Shown: piece by piece, positions 45,701 through 57,700 of the stretch | Layout of the letters: every line of letters starts with the position of its first letter | Numbering within the stretch: position 1 is the stretch's first letter | Assembly: GCF_040869045.1 (NCBI RefSeq) | Contig: NC_090322.1 | Coordinates: forward strand, 181,225,477 to 181,289,476 | DNA from: Eurosta solidaginis | Taxonomy: Eukaryota > Arthropoda > Insecta > Diptera > Tephritidae | Direction of reading: 5' to 3' | DNA length: 64,000 bases | Program-made: the position numbers and the translations under genes | Notes under the pieces: model-generated | Seen by the model: the letters and a program-made list of their open reading frames with translations, nothing else | Told to the model about the DNA's origin: nothing | The model's database searches: none

Positions 45701-48700
45701 TTTCAGACAACAATATATGCTATACAGGTAAACATTTGGTGAAATTTGAACATATCTAAACGATTTTTAAGATAAATATGAAATAAACAAATAAGGAAGG
45801 CTAAGTTCGGGTGTAACCGAACATTACATACTCAGTTGAGAGCTATGGAGACAAAATAAGGAAAATCACCATGTAGGAAAATGAACCTAGGGTAACCCTG
45901 GAATGTGGTTGTATGACATGTGTATCAAATGGAAGGTATTAAAGAGTATTTAAGAGAGAGTAGGCCATAGTCTATGGATGGACGCCATTTAGGGATATCG
46001 CCATAAAGGTGGACCAGGGCTGACTCTAGAATTTGTTTGTACGATATGGGTATCAAATGAAAGGTGTTACTGAGCATTTTAAGAGGGAGTGGGCCTTAGG
46101 TCTATCGGTGGACGCCTTTTCGAGATATCGCCATTAAGGTGGACCAGGGGTGACTCCAGAATATGTTTGTACGATATGGGTATCAAATGAAAGGTGGTAA
46201 TGAGTATTTTAAAAGGGAATGGGCTTTAGTTCTATAGGTGAACGACTTTTCGAGAAATCGCCATAAAGGTGGACCAGGGGTGACTCTAGAACATGTTTGT
46301 ACGATATGGGTATCAAATGAAAGCTGTTAATGAGTATTTTGAAAAGGAGTGATCCTTAGTTCCATAGGTGGACGCCGTTTCGAGATATCGCCATAAAGGT
46401 GGACCAGGGGTGTCTCTAGAATGTGTTTGTACGATATGGGAATCAAATGAAAGGTGTTACTGAGCATTTTAAGAGGGAGTGGGCGTTAGGTCTATAGGTG
46501 GACGCCTTTTCGAGATATCGCCATTAGGGTGGGCCAGGGGTGACTAGAATGTTTGTACGATATGGGTATCAAACGAAAAGTGTTACTGAGCATTTTAAGA
46601 GGGAGTGGGCATTAGGTCTATAGGTGGACGCCTTTTCGAAATGTCGCCATTAGGGTGGGCCAGGGGTGACTCTAGAATGTGCTTGTATGATATGGGTATC
46701 AAACGAAAGATGGTAATGAGTATTTTAAAAGGGAGTAATCCTTAGTTCTATAGGTGGACGCCTTTTCGAGATATCGCCATAAAGGTGGACCAAGGGTGAC
46801 TCTAGAATGATTGTACGATATGGGTATCAAACGAAAGGTGTTACTGAGCATTTTAAGAGGGAGTGGGCATGAGGTCTGTAGGTGGACGCCTTTTCGAGAT
46901 ATCGTCATTAGGGTGGGCCAGGGGTGACTCTAGAATGTGTTTGTACGATATGGGTATCAAACGAAAGGTGTTACTGAGCATTTTAAGAGGGAGTGGGCAT
47001 TAGGTCTATAGGTGGGCGCCTTTTCGAAATATCGCCATTAGGGTGGGCCAGGGGTGACTCTAGAATGTTTGTACGATATGGGTATCAAACGAAAGGTCTT
47101 ACTGAGCATTTTAAGAGGGAGTGGGCATTAGGTCTATAGGTGGACGCCTTTTCGAGATATATCCATTAGGGTGGGCCAGGGGTGACTCTAGAATGTGTTT
47201 GTACGATATGGGTATCAAATGAAAGGTGGTAATGAGTATTTTAAAAGGGAGTAATCCTTAGTTCTATAGGTGGACGCCTTTTCGAGATATCGCCATAAAG
47301 GTGGACCAAGGGTGACTCTAGAATGTGTTTGTACGATATGGGTATTAAACGAAAGGTGTTACTGAGCATTTTAAGAGGGAGTGGGCATTAGGTCTATAGG
47401 TGGACGCCTTTTCGAAATATCGCCATTAGGGTGGGCCAGGGGTGACTCTAGAATGTTTGTACGATATGGGTATCAAACGAAAGGTCTTACTGAGCATTTT
47501 AAGAGGGAGTGGGCATTAGGTCTATAGGTGGACGCCTTTTCGAGATATATCCATTAGGGTGGGCCAGGGGTGACTCTAGAATGTGTTTGTACGATATGGG
47601 TATCAAATGAAAGGTGGTAATGAGTATTTTAAAAGGGAGTAATCCTTAGTTCTATAGGTGGACGCCTTTTCGAGATATCGCCATAAAGGTGGACCAAGGG
47701 TGACTCTAGAATGTTTGTACGATATGGGTATCAAACGAAAGGTGTTACTGAGCATTTTAAGAGGGAGTGGGCATTAGGTCTATAGGTGGACGCCTTTTCG
47801 AGATATCGCCATTAGGGTGGGCCAGGGGTGACTCTAGAATGTGTAATGTATAATGTATTTATTTATTACGGCTTTCCTAAGCCTAACTTAAATCTATTTT
47901 ACATGTTTATAATTGTCTTCTGGACTATGCAATCTAGAATAGTTACATCTATGTCCTACCTTGGAGTACTATGGATGGGAGACTTCCAGATCATGCGAAC
48001 AAAGCGTTGCGATTATGTAGTATGTAGGCATTTTACGCATGTTAGTAAAGCGCGAAGGCAACATCTGCACGGCGATGCACTGAGTTAATCGAGTGATGCG
48101 TTTCAGTATGTGCTTCGGCAACCTTTTTTGTATGCGCACAAGAGCTTGGAAGTCTTGGCGCTACACAGCAGTATAGTTGTAGTGTTTGTACGATATGGAT
48201 ATCAAATTAAAGGTATTAATGAGGGTTTTGAAAGCGAGTGGCCCTTAGATGTATATGTGAAGGCGTTCTCGCGATATCGACCAAAATGTGGACCTGGTGA
48301 TCCAGAAAATCATCTGACGGGTACTGCTAATTTATTTATATATGCAATACCACTAACAGTATTCCTGCCAAGATTCCAAGGGCTGTTGATTTCGCCTTGT
48401 AGAACTTTTTCATTTTCTTCTACTTAATATGGTAGGCGTCACACCCATTTTGCAAAGTTTTTTCCAAAGTTATATTTTGCGTCAATAAACCAATCCAGTT
48501 ACCATGTTTCATCCCTTTTTTCGTATTTGGTATAGAATTATGGCATTTTTTTCTTTTTTCGTAATTTTCGATATCGATAAAGTGGGCGTGGTTATGGTCG
48601 GATTTCGGCCATTTTTTATACCAAGATAAAGTGAGTTCAGATAAGTACGTGGGCTAAGTTTAGTAAAGATATGTCGGTTTTTGCTCAAGTTATTGTGTTA

Positions 48701-51700
48701 ACGGCCGAGCGGAAGGACAGACGGTGGACTGTGTATAAAAACTGGGCGTGGCTTCCACCGATTTCGCCCATTTTCACAGAGAACAGTTACCGTCATAGAA
48801 TCTATGCCTCTTCCAAATTTGAGAGGGATTGGTAAATTTTTGTTCGACTTATGGCATTAAATGTGTAGAATGGCATACAGTGCAGCCGTCGGGGTTGTTT
48901 TCAGGGCTCCCGTAATGCAAAGCATCGATAGTCTGCATACCCCCTCTAATTTTTTGAGGTATGTTGTTTTTTGTGTGGCTTTCCACCAAACAAGAACTCC
49001 ATAGTATAGAATAGGGCTTACAATCGCTGTAAAAACCCAATGAGAAAGAGAGGGCGATAGGCCCCACGTACACCCCAGCATTCTTTTACATGCATAGAGT
49101 GCCGTTGAGGCCTTCTTGACCCTCTCCTCCAAGTTGAGCTTCCATGACAGCTTACTGTCTAGGATGATTCCTAGATATTTTGTGCAAGGTTTCTCCTGTA
49201 AGGTCACCGCTCCTAACTTAGGCCTGGTCCAATTTGGGACCTTGTACCTCTTTGTAAACAAGACCATATCCGTCTTCTCCGCATTGACTTTCAGCCCGAC
49301 ATTAGATGCCCAGGTATGAATATCCCGAAGCGCCCGATCCATCAAATAACTAATCGTTGGAAGGCATTTTCCACTTATGACAATTGCAACGTCATCTGCG
49401 TAAGCCGTAAGTTTTACGGGTCCCTCATCGAATTGCCTGAGCAGTTGGTTGATGACCAGTGTCCACAGCAGAGGTGATAGCACCCCTCCCTGCAGCGTGC
49501 CCCTGTCCACTGATTTCGTGGCCTCGTACAATCTCCATTGTGATGTAATCTTTCTGCAATTTAACATGCAGCCGATCCATCTGATTAAGGCAGGATGTAC
49601 TTTAATGTAATTAAGACCATCCATAATCGCCCATTTTGCAACATTATTGAAAGCCCCGGCAATGTCCAAGAAGACTCCTAGAGCATACTCCTTATATTCC
49701 AGGGATTTCTCTATGCTTATTACCACCCTATGCAATGCGGTGTCTACCGACTTGCCTTTGGTGTACGCATGCTGTGTTGTGGAGAGCAGCTTTTCATCCA
49801 CGTTGGACTTTATGTACACATCTATCAGCCTCTCAAAGGTTTTGGGCAGAAATGATGTTAAGCTAATGGGTCTATAGTCTTTGGGATACACGTGACCGAT
49901 CTTCCCCGCCTTTGGTAGAAAAGCTACATGAGCAGTTCTCCAAGAGTGCGGTACATGATTCAGTCTTATGCACCCATCGAATATTATTTTAAGCCATTCC
50001 ACGACCGCCCTACTTGAGACTTGTAGCATGGCCGGGAATATACCATCTGGGCCCGGCGATTTAAACTTAGAAAACGTCTTCACTGCCCACTCGATCTTGG
50101 TATCGGTCACCAAGCCCGGCACCACTAGCTCCGTGATCGAAGTGTGAGTGATGTCTGCTGGTTCTTCTAAACCGTCTCCCGATGGGAAATGTGTATCGAG
50201 AAGCACCTCAAGGGATTCCTCACTATCACGTGACCATTCCCCGTTCTCTTTCTTTATTAGTCCCTGGACTATGTTTCCCTTTGCTAGGACTTTTTTCAAC
50301 CGTGCTGTTTCACTGGAGCACTCTATGTCCGTACAGAAACTTTTCCATGAGTTTCTCTTCGCCCTGGTAATTTCACGCTTGTAGATCCTCAGTAGATCCC
50401 TGTACTCGTCCCGACACGCTTCGCTTTCCGCGGTCTTTGCGAGTTTAAACATTTCTTCTTAGAACATTTCTTCTGTCTTCTTAGAAGACTCAGCTCATTG
50501 CTCCACCATGGCGGCTTTGCTTTTCCTCTGAATCTTCTTAGAGGGCAAGCTTTGTTATACGCAGTCATAAGCGTCCTTGTTAGGAATTCATTCGACTCCT
50601 CCAGTTCCTCTACATTAGCAACCTCTTTGGGTTGTCCCAGTTTCGTTTCTACATGTTTCTGGAATTTAGTCCAATTCGTTGCCCTAGGGTTTCTAAAGGT
50701 TCCTCCCTTCTCTACCCTCTTTAGTGGGATGCTGAAGCTTATATACGCATGGTCGGAGAAGGATGGTCTCTCGAGAACCATCCAATCATACCTTGATATA
50801 TCACGCTCGGAGCTCAATGTAATATCCAGAACATTGCTGGATGTTGGACCAATGTATGTAGGAACATTTCCCCTGTTGGCTATCTGCAAATTGGTTTGCA
50901 GGATGTAACAAAATAGAGATTCGCCTCTCTCGTTCGTATCTGCTCCTCCCCACGCATTGTGGTGCGCATTTGCATCTGCGCCTATGACCAACCGCCCTTG
51001 GCGCCCTTCCTCCTGTACTAGCCTTTTGCACTCCATCGGTGGAACCTCCGCAGCATGTGCCATGTAGCAGGATGCCAGGATAAATGCCTGCTTATTCTTT
51101 TGCTCAACGGCCACCGCTACGAGATCATCGGTGGTGTAATTAGGCAGCATATATGAATGCAGCTGTTTCCTTACCATTACTACAGCTCGCACCCGTCCTT
51201 CCGTTTGTGCGTAGTAAACGCCAAACCCGCGCGCGCTAAGTCCAGAAACCTTTCCTCCCGATGAGAGCCACGGCTCCTGGATCAGCGCCACGTCAAACGA
51301 ACCCTCCTCAAGGGTTAGGAGGAGTTCGCTCGACGCCACTTTACTGTGTTGGAGGTTTATCTGTAGGACTCGCAGCACCATTGGGCTGTTTGTCCCCCTC
51401 CAGCACCTTCGTCTTGACGTCGTCGTCCTCCTCTTGCCCTTTTGGTTTAGAGTATTCGAGGCCCCCTTCAGCCCCTCGTGAATGTTGTGCCGTGTGTTCC
51501 TCTGTGCGAGTCACAGCACCATTTAGCGGTTGGTCCTCTTCTAGCACGTTCGTGGTGACGTCGGGGACCTCCAGCTGTCTTTTCCCTTAGGCTTCTGAGG
51601 TCCTTTTCGACTTCGTCCACTTCCAGCGTGTTAGGATTTTTATCCTCGGGACTTCTTTTCCTGAGTCGCATGTAAATTTTGCCAGTGCCAAAGGACATTT

Positions 51701-54700
51701 TGCCAAGCTGCGTGTACAAAATATCCTCCGCCTGCTTGTTTATTTGGAAGATGTAGAACTGACCATCCTCGGTAGGCCGAGATACAGTAAGTACCTTCCA
51801 ATCCTGTGTCGGTATGTTCGGATTCTGATTCTGCAGAAGTCGCAGTGTATCCTCCGACTTCATCACGCATGGTATCCATACCTTAACTTTTGGTACCGTG
51901 GGGATTTGCGCTTTATCCACCACCTCAAACCGCGCATTCGTGCCTTGCCTTTGGAGGAGGACTTCCTCCAGCCACCGCAAGCTCGCGATGTTGTCGCACG
52001 CTATCATCTTCACACCATTATACCATCCCCCGAATCAAAGGTTGGAAGGGGCTTACTTGGTTGTTCCCGCATCATCTTAAGCATTAAGCTAATAAGCTCC
52101 CTTTCCACAGATCTCCACCTTTCAGTAGTCATTTGTCCGAACGGACTGCTACGATCAACCAGCGCCAGCAAAGAACAAAGCGTTAACGACCGCAACCAGG
52201 CTCGATGCTTCGGGGCAGCTTGAGCGCCGACCATATGGCCATAGTAGTATAGCGTCCTCAGTCACAAGACGAACAGACTACATGATTCCCTACCTGCACT
52301 TTGAGGGAGATCTTAAGGCCACAATAGAGGTGGACGGTTGGCGCAAGGGTGCGCAAATGGCGGACGAGGCGATACATGTGTACACCGATGGTTCCAAAAT
52401 AGTGGAAGGAGTAGGGTCTGCGGTATACTGCGCTGATCCGGAATTAAGCAGATCCTACAGGCTGCCGGATTACTGTAGCGTTTTCCAAGCGGAAATATTA
52501 GCCGTAACCAAAGCAGTAGAAACCCTGGAAGAGAATAGCTTAAGCTGCAACCGTGTTAACTTTTATATTGACAGTCAAGCAGCAATTAAGGCAATAATCT
52601 CGCATAGCACAGCATCTAAATGCGTGTTAGAGTGTAAGCAGTCTCTGGAGAGAATCGGGACAGGGAGAAGCATACATCTATATTGGGTCCCAGGGCATAT
52701 GGGAATAGATGGGAATGAAAAAGCGGACGAATTAGCTAAAAAGGGCGCATCCCTTGAAGCTTGCTCCGTAGACGTCCCAATTAGATTGGGCGAGATTAAG
52801 CGAATGCGAGAGGTGCACATGATCGACCAAGCAGAAAAGGCGTGGGTTCAAGCGCGGGGCTGTAAAGTGTCGAAGATTATGTGTAGGTCTTACAACCTTA
52901 GACTAACACAGTTGCTTCTATCATTAAAAAGAGAGGACTGTAGACTCATGACGGGTATTCTGACTGGACACTGCCTTCTGGCGTCACATGCCTTTAAATT
53001 AGGCTTGGTCAGTGATAGCAGGTGTAGGAAGTGCGGGTTGGAGGAGGAAACGATCGAGCACGTTCTGTGCTCGTGCCCTGCACTTGCCAGGCTAAGACTC
53101 CAGCTATTAGGAGTGATACAGCTGTCAGATCTAGAAGCAGCAAGTGGCTTAAGTCCTAGGAAGCTTCTAGTATTTGCCAAGAGGACGGAGTTATTTTATA
53201 ACATAGGTCCTGGTTTTTGATAGGGTTTTTCAGTTTGGTCGTTAAAACAAACTTCTGGTAACACTACGGACTCAATCAGTCTATGTGAGGTCCTCATGGA
53301 CCGGCCAGTTCAACCTACCTACCTATGGCATTAAAAGTGTTCTAGACAAACTAAATGAAAATGGGCGGAGCCACGCCCATTTTGAAATTTTCTTTTATTT
53401 TTGTATTTTGTTGCATCATATCATTACTGGAGCTGAATTTTGACTTAATTTACTTATATACAGTAAAGATATTAAATTTTTTGTTAAAATTTGAATTTAA
53501 AAAAAATTTTTTTTAAAAAGTGGGCGTGTTCTTCATCCAATTTTGCTAATTTTTATTTAGCACATATATAGTAATAGTAGTAACGTTCCTGCCAAATTTC
53601 ATCATGATATCTTCAACGACTCCCAAATTACAGCTTGCAATACTTTTAAATTATCTTCTTGTAAAAGTGGGCGGTGCCACGCCCACTCTCCAAAATCTTA
53701 CTAGTTTTCTATTCTGCGTCATAACGTCAACCCATCTACCAAGTTTCATCGCTTTAACCGCCTTTGGCAATGAATTATCGCATTTTTTCGGTTTTTCGAA
53801 ATTTTCGATATCGAAAAAGTGGGCGTGGCTATAGTCCGATATCGTTAATAATCGTTTTAAATAGCGATCTGAGCTGAGTGCCCAGGAACCTACATACCAA
53901 ATTTCATCAAGATACCTCAAAATTTACTCAAGTTATCGTGTTAACGGACAGACGGACGGACGGACATGGCTCAATCAAATTTTTTTTCGATACTGATGAT
54001 TTTGATATATGGAAGTCTATATCTATCTCGATTCCTTTATACCTGTACAACCAACCGTTATCCAATCAAAGTTAATATACTCTGTGAGCTCTGCTCAACT
54101 GAGTATAAAAATAGGTAGGTACTTTGTGTGAGGATGCAAAGCTTCACGTTTTTTGTGGTCTGCATGTAAAAACTACCACCACGAATCACGTATTTCAAAA
54201 ATATATGAAGTAAACGTAACTATTTGATGAAACTTGATGAATTTTGAAGCTTCTATCCCTAAAAAAGGGCAAAAATGATAGTTTGTATGAAGTATATAAT
54301 ATATATACCACCGATCTCTATGACTTTTTCAGACATCAATATATGCTATACACGTAAGCATTTGGTGAAATTTGAAGCTTCTAGCTGTTAAAATGGGGCC
54401 GAAATCGCAAAAAAAATATATATATATACTATATATATACTATATATACCATCATATATATATTATATATATCACCGATCTCTATGATTCTTTGACACAA
54501 CAATATATACTATATTCGTAAGCAATCGGTGAAATTTGAAACTTATAGCTGTTAAAATGTGGTAGAAATTGCGAAAAGTTTCTTATCTGAACAATCGGTT
54601 GTATGAGATATATACTATGTATAAAACCGATCTCTATAATTTGTTCAGACAACAATATATGCCATATACGTAAGCATTCGGTGAAATTTGAAGCTTCTAG

Positions 54701-57700
54701 CTGTTAAAATGGGGCTAAAATTGCGAAAATATATATATATATATATACTATATATACCACCATATATATACTATATATACCACCGATCTGTATGATTTTT
54801 TCAGACAATAATATATGCTATATACGTAAGCATTCGTTGAAATTTGAAGCCTCTAGCTCTTAAAATAGGGCAGTAATTAGGAAAAGTTTCTTATCTGAAC
54901 AATCGGTTGTGGGGGATATATACTATATATACGACCGATCTCATCAATTTTTTCAGGCAACAATATGTGCAATATACGAAAGTATATGGTGAAGTTTGAA
55001 GCTTCAATCTGTTAAATTGAGTAAGATATTACAAAAATCCTCTTTTTCTGAAAAATCGGTTGTATGGAGGATATATGCTATAGTGGTCCGATCCGGCCGG
55101 TTCCGAAAAATGTCTAATCGGACACCCAAATACACCCGCTCACCAAATTGTATCAAAATATCTCAAAAATTGAGGGACTAGTTTGCATACAAACAGACAG
55201 ACGGACAGACGGACATGGTTAAATCAACTCAGCTCTTCAACCTGATTATTTCGGTATACTTAATGGTGGGCCTATCTATTTTCCTTTAAGGACTTACAAT
55301 TTTGGGTTTCGTGACGAAATTAATATACCATTTCATTTTCATGAAAAGTATAATAACATCATAGTGATGCTAATATTCGCCACAATATTTTTATATCAAC
55401 TGATGACCTTTGCTCACACGGGCAAAAGGTCAATTGATGTTATGACTCTTTCAAATGACCATAAGGTCAATTTGCGTAATCATCTATTCAAATTGTGACT
55501 TTAAGACTTTTCTTAATTTGATTTTACGGTAATTTAGGAAATTTCCGTCTGACCTAATTTCGACAAAAAGACCATAATCATATACAGCAATTTAAGTAAA
55601 AAATCTCTTTCTGAACCAGTATTAAATCCGTTTTATCACCAAAATAAGACCGGAAAATAGAAAAAAATTAAATTTGGTGCTGTAACCATTTCATACGATC
55701 ATAACTTCATTTGACTTTATGTCCGTTTAAAGAGGTCATAAAATTAATCTATGTTATAACCGTTGACCTTACGTCACCCCTCATGCATCTTTCAGCTACT
55801 CATAAATAAATAAAAAATAAATGTAAGGCGCAATAACCTCCGAAGAGATCTAAGGCCGAGCTTCTCTTCCAATTTGCGTCGTGCTCCTCTTGCTTTTCCC
55901 TACAAATTGGCCGGACGGGACCTACATGTTTTATGCCGACTCCGAACGGCATCTGCAAGGCAAATGAGTTTTCACTGAGAACTTTTCATGGAAATACACC
56001 CGGAGCGCTTGCCAAACACTGCCGAGGGGCGACCCCGCTTAGAAAAATTTTCTTCTAATTGAAAAACCTTATTTCTAAAATTTTGATGTTGCTTTGCCCG
56101 GGGTGTGAACCCGGGGCATACGGTGTGGTAGGCGGAGCACGCTACCCTCACACCTCGTTGGCCGCTACTCATACTCCTCTCAATTTATCGGCCACTGACT
56201 TCATCATCACGAAAACCCGAACCATTCTAGCACACTTTGCTTAAAGCGTTATTGGGCTAAAACTGATCTCGACCCTTTGATTTTCAACGAACAGCTATGT
56301 TCCTTACCTCAAGTGATTCGCAAACTTGTTAAGTCCTGAGATCTTTTGCTTGAAACACACAATAATATTACTCTCTAGAAGGTCCGAGTAGGTTCTAGCT
56401 CCAAACCTAATCCAATTTGGATTAGTCATAGTAAATTATTTTCACCGCTGTCAACTGCGTTCTTTGTGTAAACTTTATACGCCAGCAGTGGTCGCATCAC
56501 CGCCAGATAGATTCATAGTACTATTCAGCCTTGAGTCTCTTTCTCACCAAACATAATTTTACAAGCGTAGAAAGTAATACTGGCTCTCCGTACCCACCTT
56601 CGATGAATGCTTACCAGCTCAGTTGCAATTCTTAATCCCAGATGCTTTGCTCTATTTGATGAGATTAATTGCTGGCCGGTTTGTCCTGGCAGTTCACAGG
56701 TAGGTAGCTTTTTCTTTCTTAGGAAGAGTAGTAACTCCGTCTTCTCCTAATTTAGTCTTAGGCCACCTGCTTAGCTTTGCCAACGTTATTTCACATATCA
56801 CGAGAGAGGAGGGCTAAATTATCATTCACAGCAGTTATCTTCCTACTAGCTATAGTTTTTTCTAAATCAACTGACATCTTGCAGTTAAGAAGAAGGGGTG
56901 GGATCCAATGGGTTATTGGTCCTTCCACCCTTACCCCACTGAGAAAAGATTCTATCACCCCAGCTCTTGCGTTGTTTAAAGCAGATTCAACATCAACAAA
57001 CCAGTCTTAAATTCCTTGACCAGCTCCTACTGCTCTCTGCCCAACATTAACATGGAGGGAATCTCCATGTGACCGGAATATACTGAACATTTTTTTTAGA
57101 TCTTATCCCACAATTTTTTTGTTTGTTTTTTCATACGATAAGAAACTGGTTTTGCTCAATTTTCTCTCGGTAAGACCAACAGCTGGTTATATAACGGTTG
57201 TAATGTTTCATCTTCTCTTTGTATGACTTATTTGTTTACCTTAAGTTGTTATCTTTTTTTCTCCGACTACAACTACATACATATACAATTCCACTTATAT
57301 TAATTTCATTGGCAGATATTAAACAAATCATATCCCTTTGGTGATGAAATATTACAAAATTTACAACAAACTTTCCCTGAATATATTTGTTCATTGCAAA
57401 TGGTTCACGATTCGCAGAGTATGTTGCAAATCAGCGTGCAGCAAGTTAACGAGTCTTTTATTTATCGTGGAACAAATGCGATGATTATTGTTGGCGATTC
57501 GTCGAATCAGTTGCTGCTTTTCATCGAAGATCTGTAATTATGTACTTTTGAATGTTTTTGATCGAATGTTAATTTATTTTTTATTTTGTTGTTTTTTTTT
57601 TTAGCGATGCTTTACTTTTGGAGTATGGATGTTTTGCGAAAACTATAAAGCTACCGAACCCCCATGTTGAGAAAATTTATGCTCATGTTATACATGCGAC

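Larger units (their letters stand above)
48862..53323 (+). mobile_element. LOA-type non-LTR retrotransposon with 5' inversion (twin priming)
   Basis: The right part (about 52165-53323) is in + orientation: RNase H, zinc region and 3' UTR ending GGCCAGTTCAACCTACC. The left part (48862-about 52155) is the preceding portion of the same element, gag-endonuclease-RT, turned to the - strand. A 12-bp duplication (TATGGCATTAAA) flanks the whole. RT ends with TAALYAILHI at 48862 and the + part begins at AKNKALTTATRLDASG, which would follow it in a normal copy, so almost nothing was lost at the switch. This is the structure made by twin priming in L1-like elements. Confidence 0.85.
45787..54107 (+). 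mobile_element. DINE-1-like (Helentron) element D2, interrupted by a LOA-type insertion
   Basis: 5' end AAGGAAGGCTAAGTTCGGG with an internal hairpin (GTTCGG/CCGAAC) and the subterminal ATACTCAGTTGAGAGCT; 3' end AGCTCTGCTCAACTGAGTAT, its inverted match. Between them: a tandem array (45.9-47.85 kb), a 3' body with CACGCCCA blocks, a short GACGGAC run and the terminal stem-loop. Without the insertion at 48862-53323 and its duplication the element is about 3.85 kb. Subterminal inverted repeats, central tandem repeats and a 3' hairpin are the described layout of DINE-1/Helentron-associated elements. No Rep/helicase frame, so non-autonomous. Confidence 0.65.

Noticed and set aside
45900..47845. Regular spacing of repeats that could suggest a CRISPR-like array
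   Set aside because: The whole 126-130-bp unit is repeated with no unique spacers, in a eukaryotic transposon context.
52282..53220. An independent RNase H gene on the + strand
   Set aside because: The frame is open upstream to 52168 and continues the RT on the other strand; it is the 3' part of an inverted retrotransposon.
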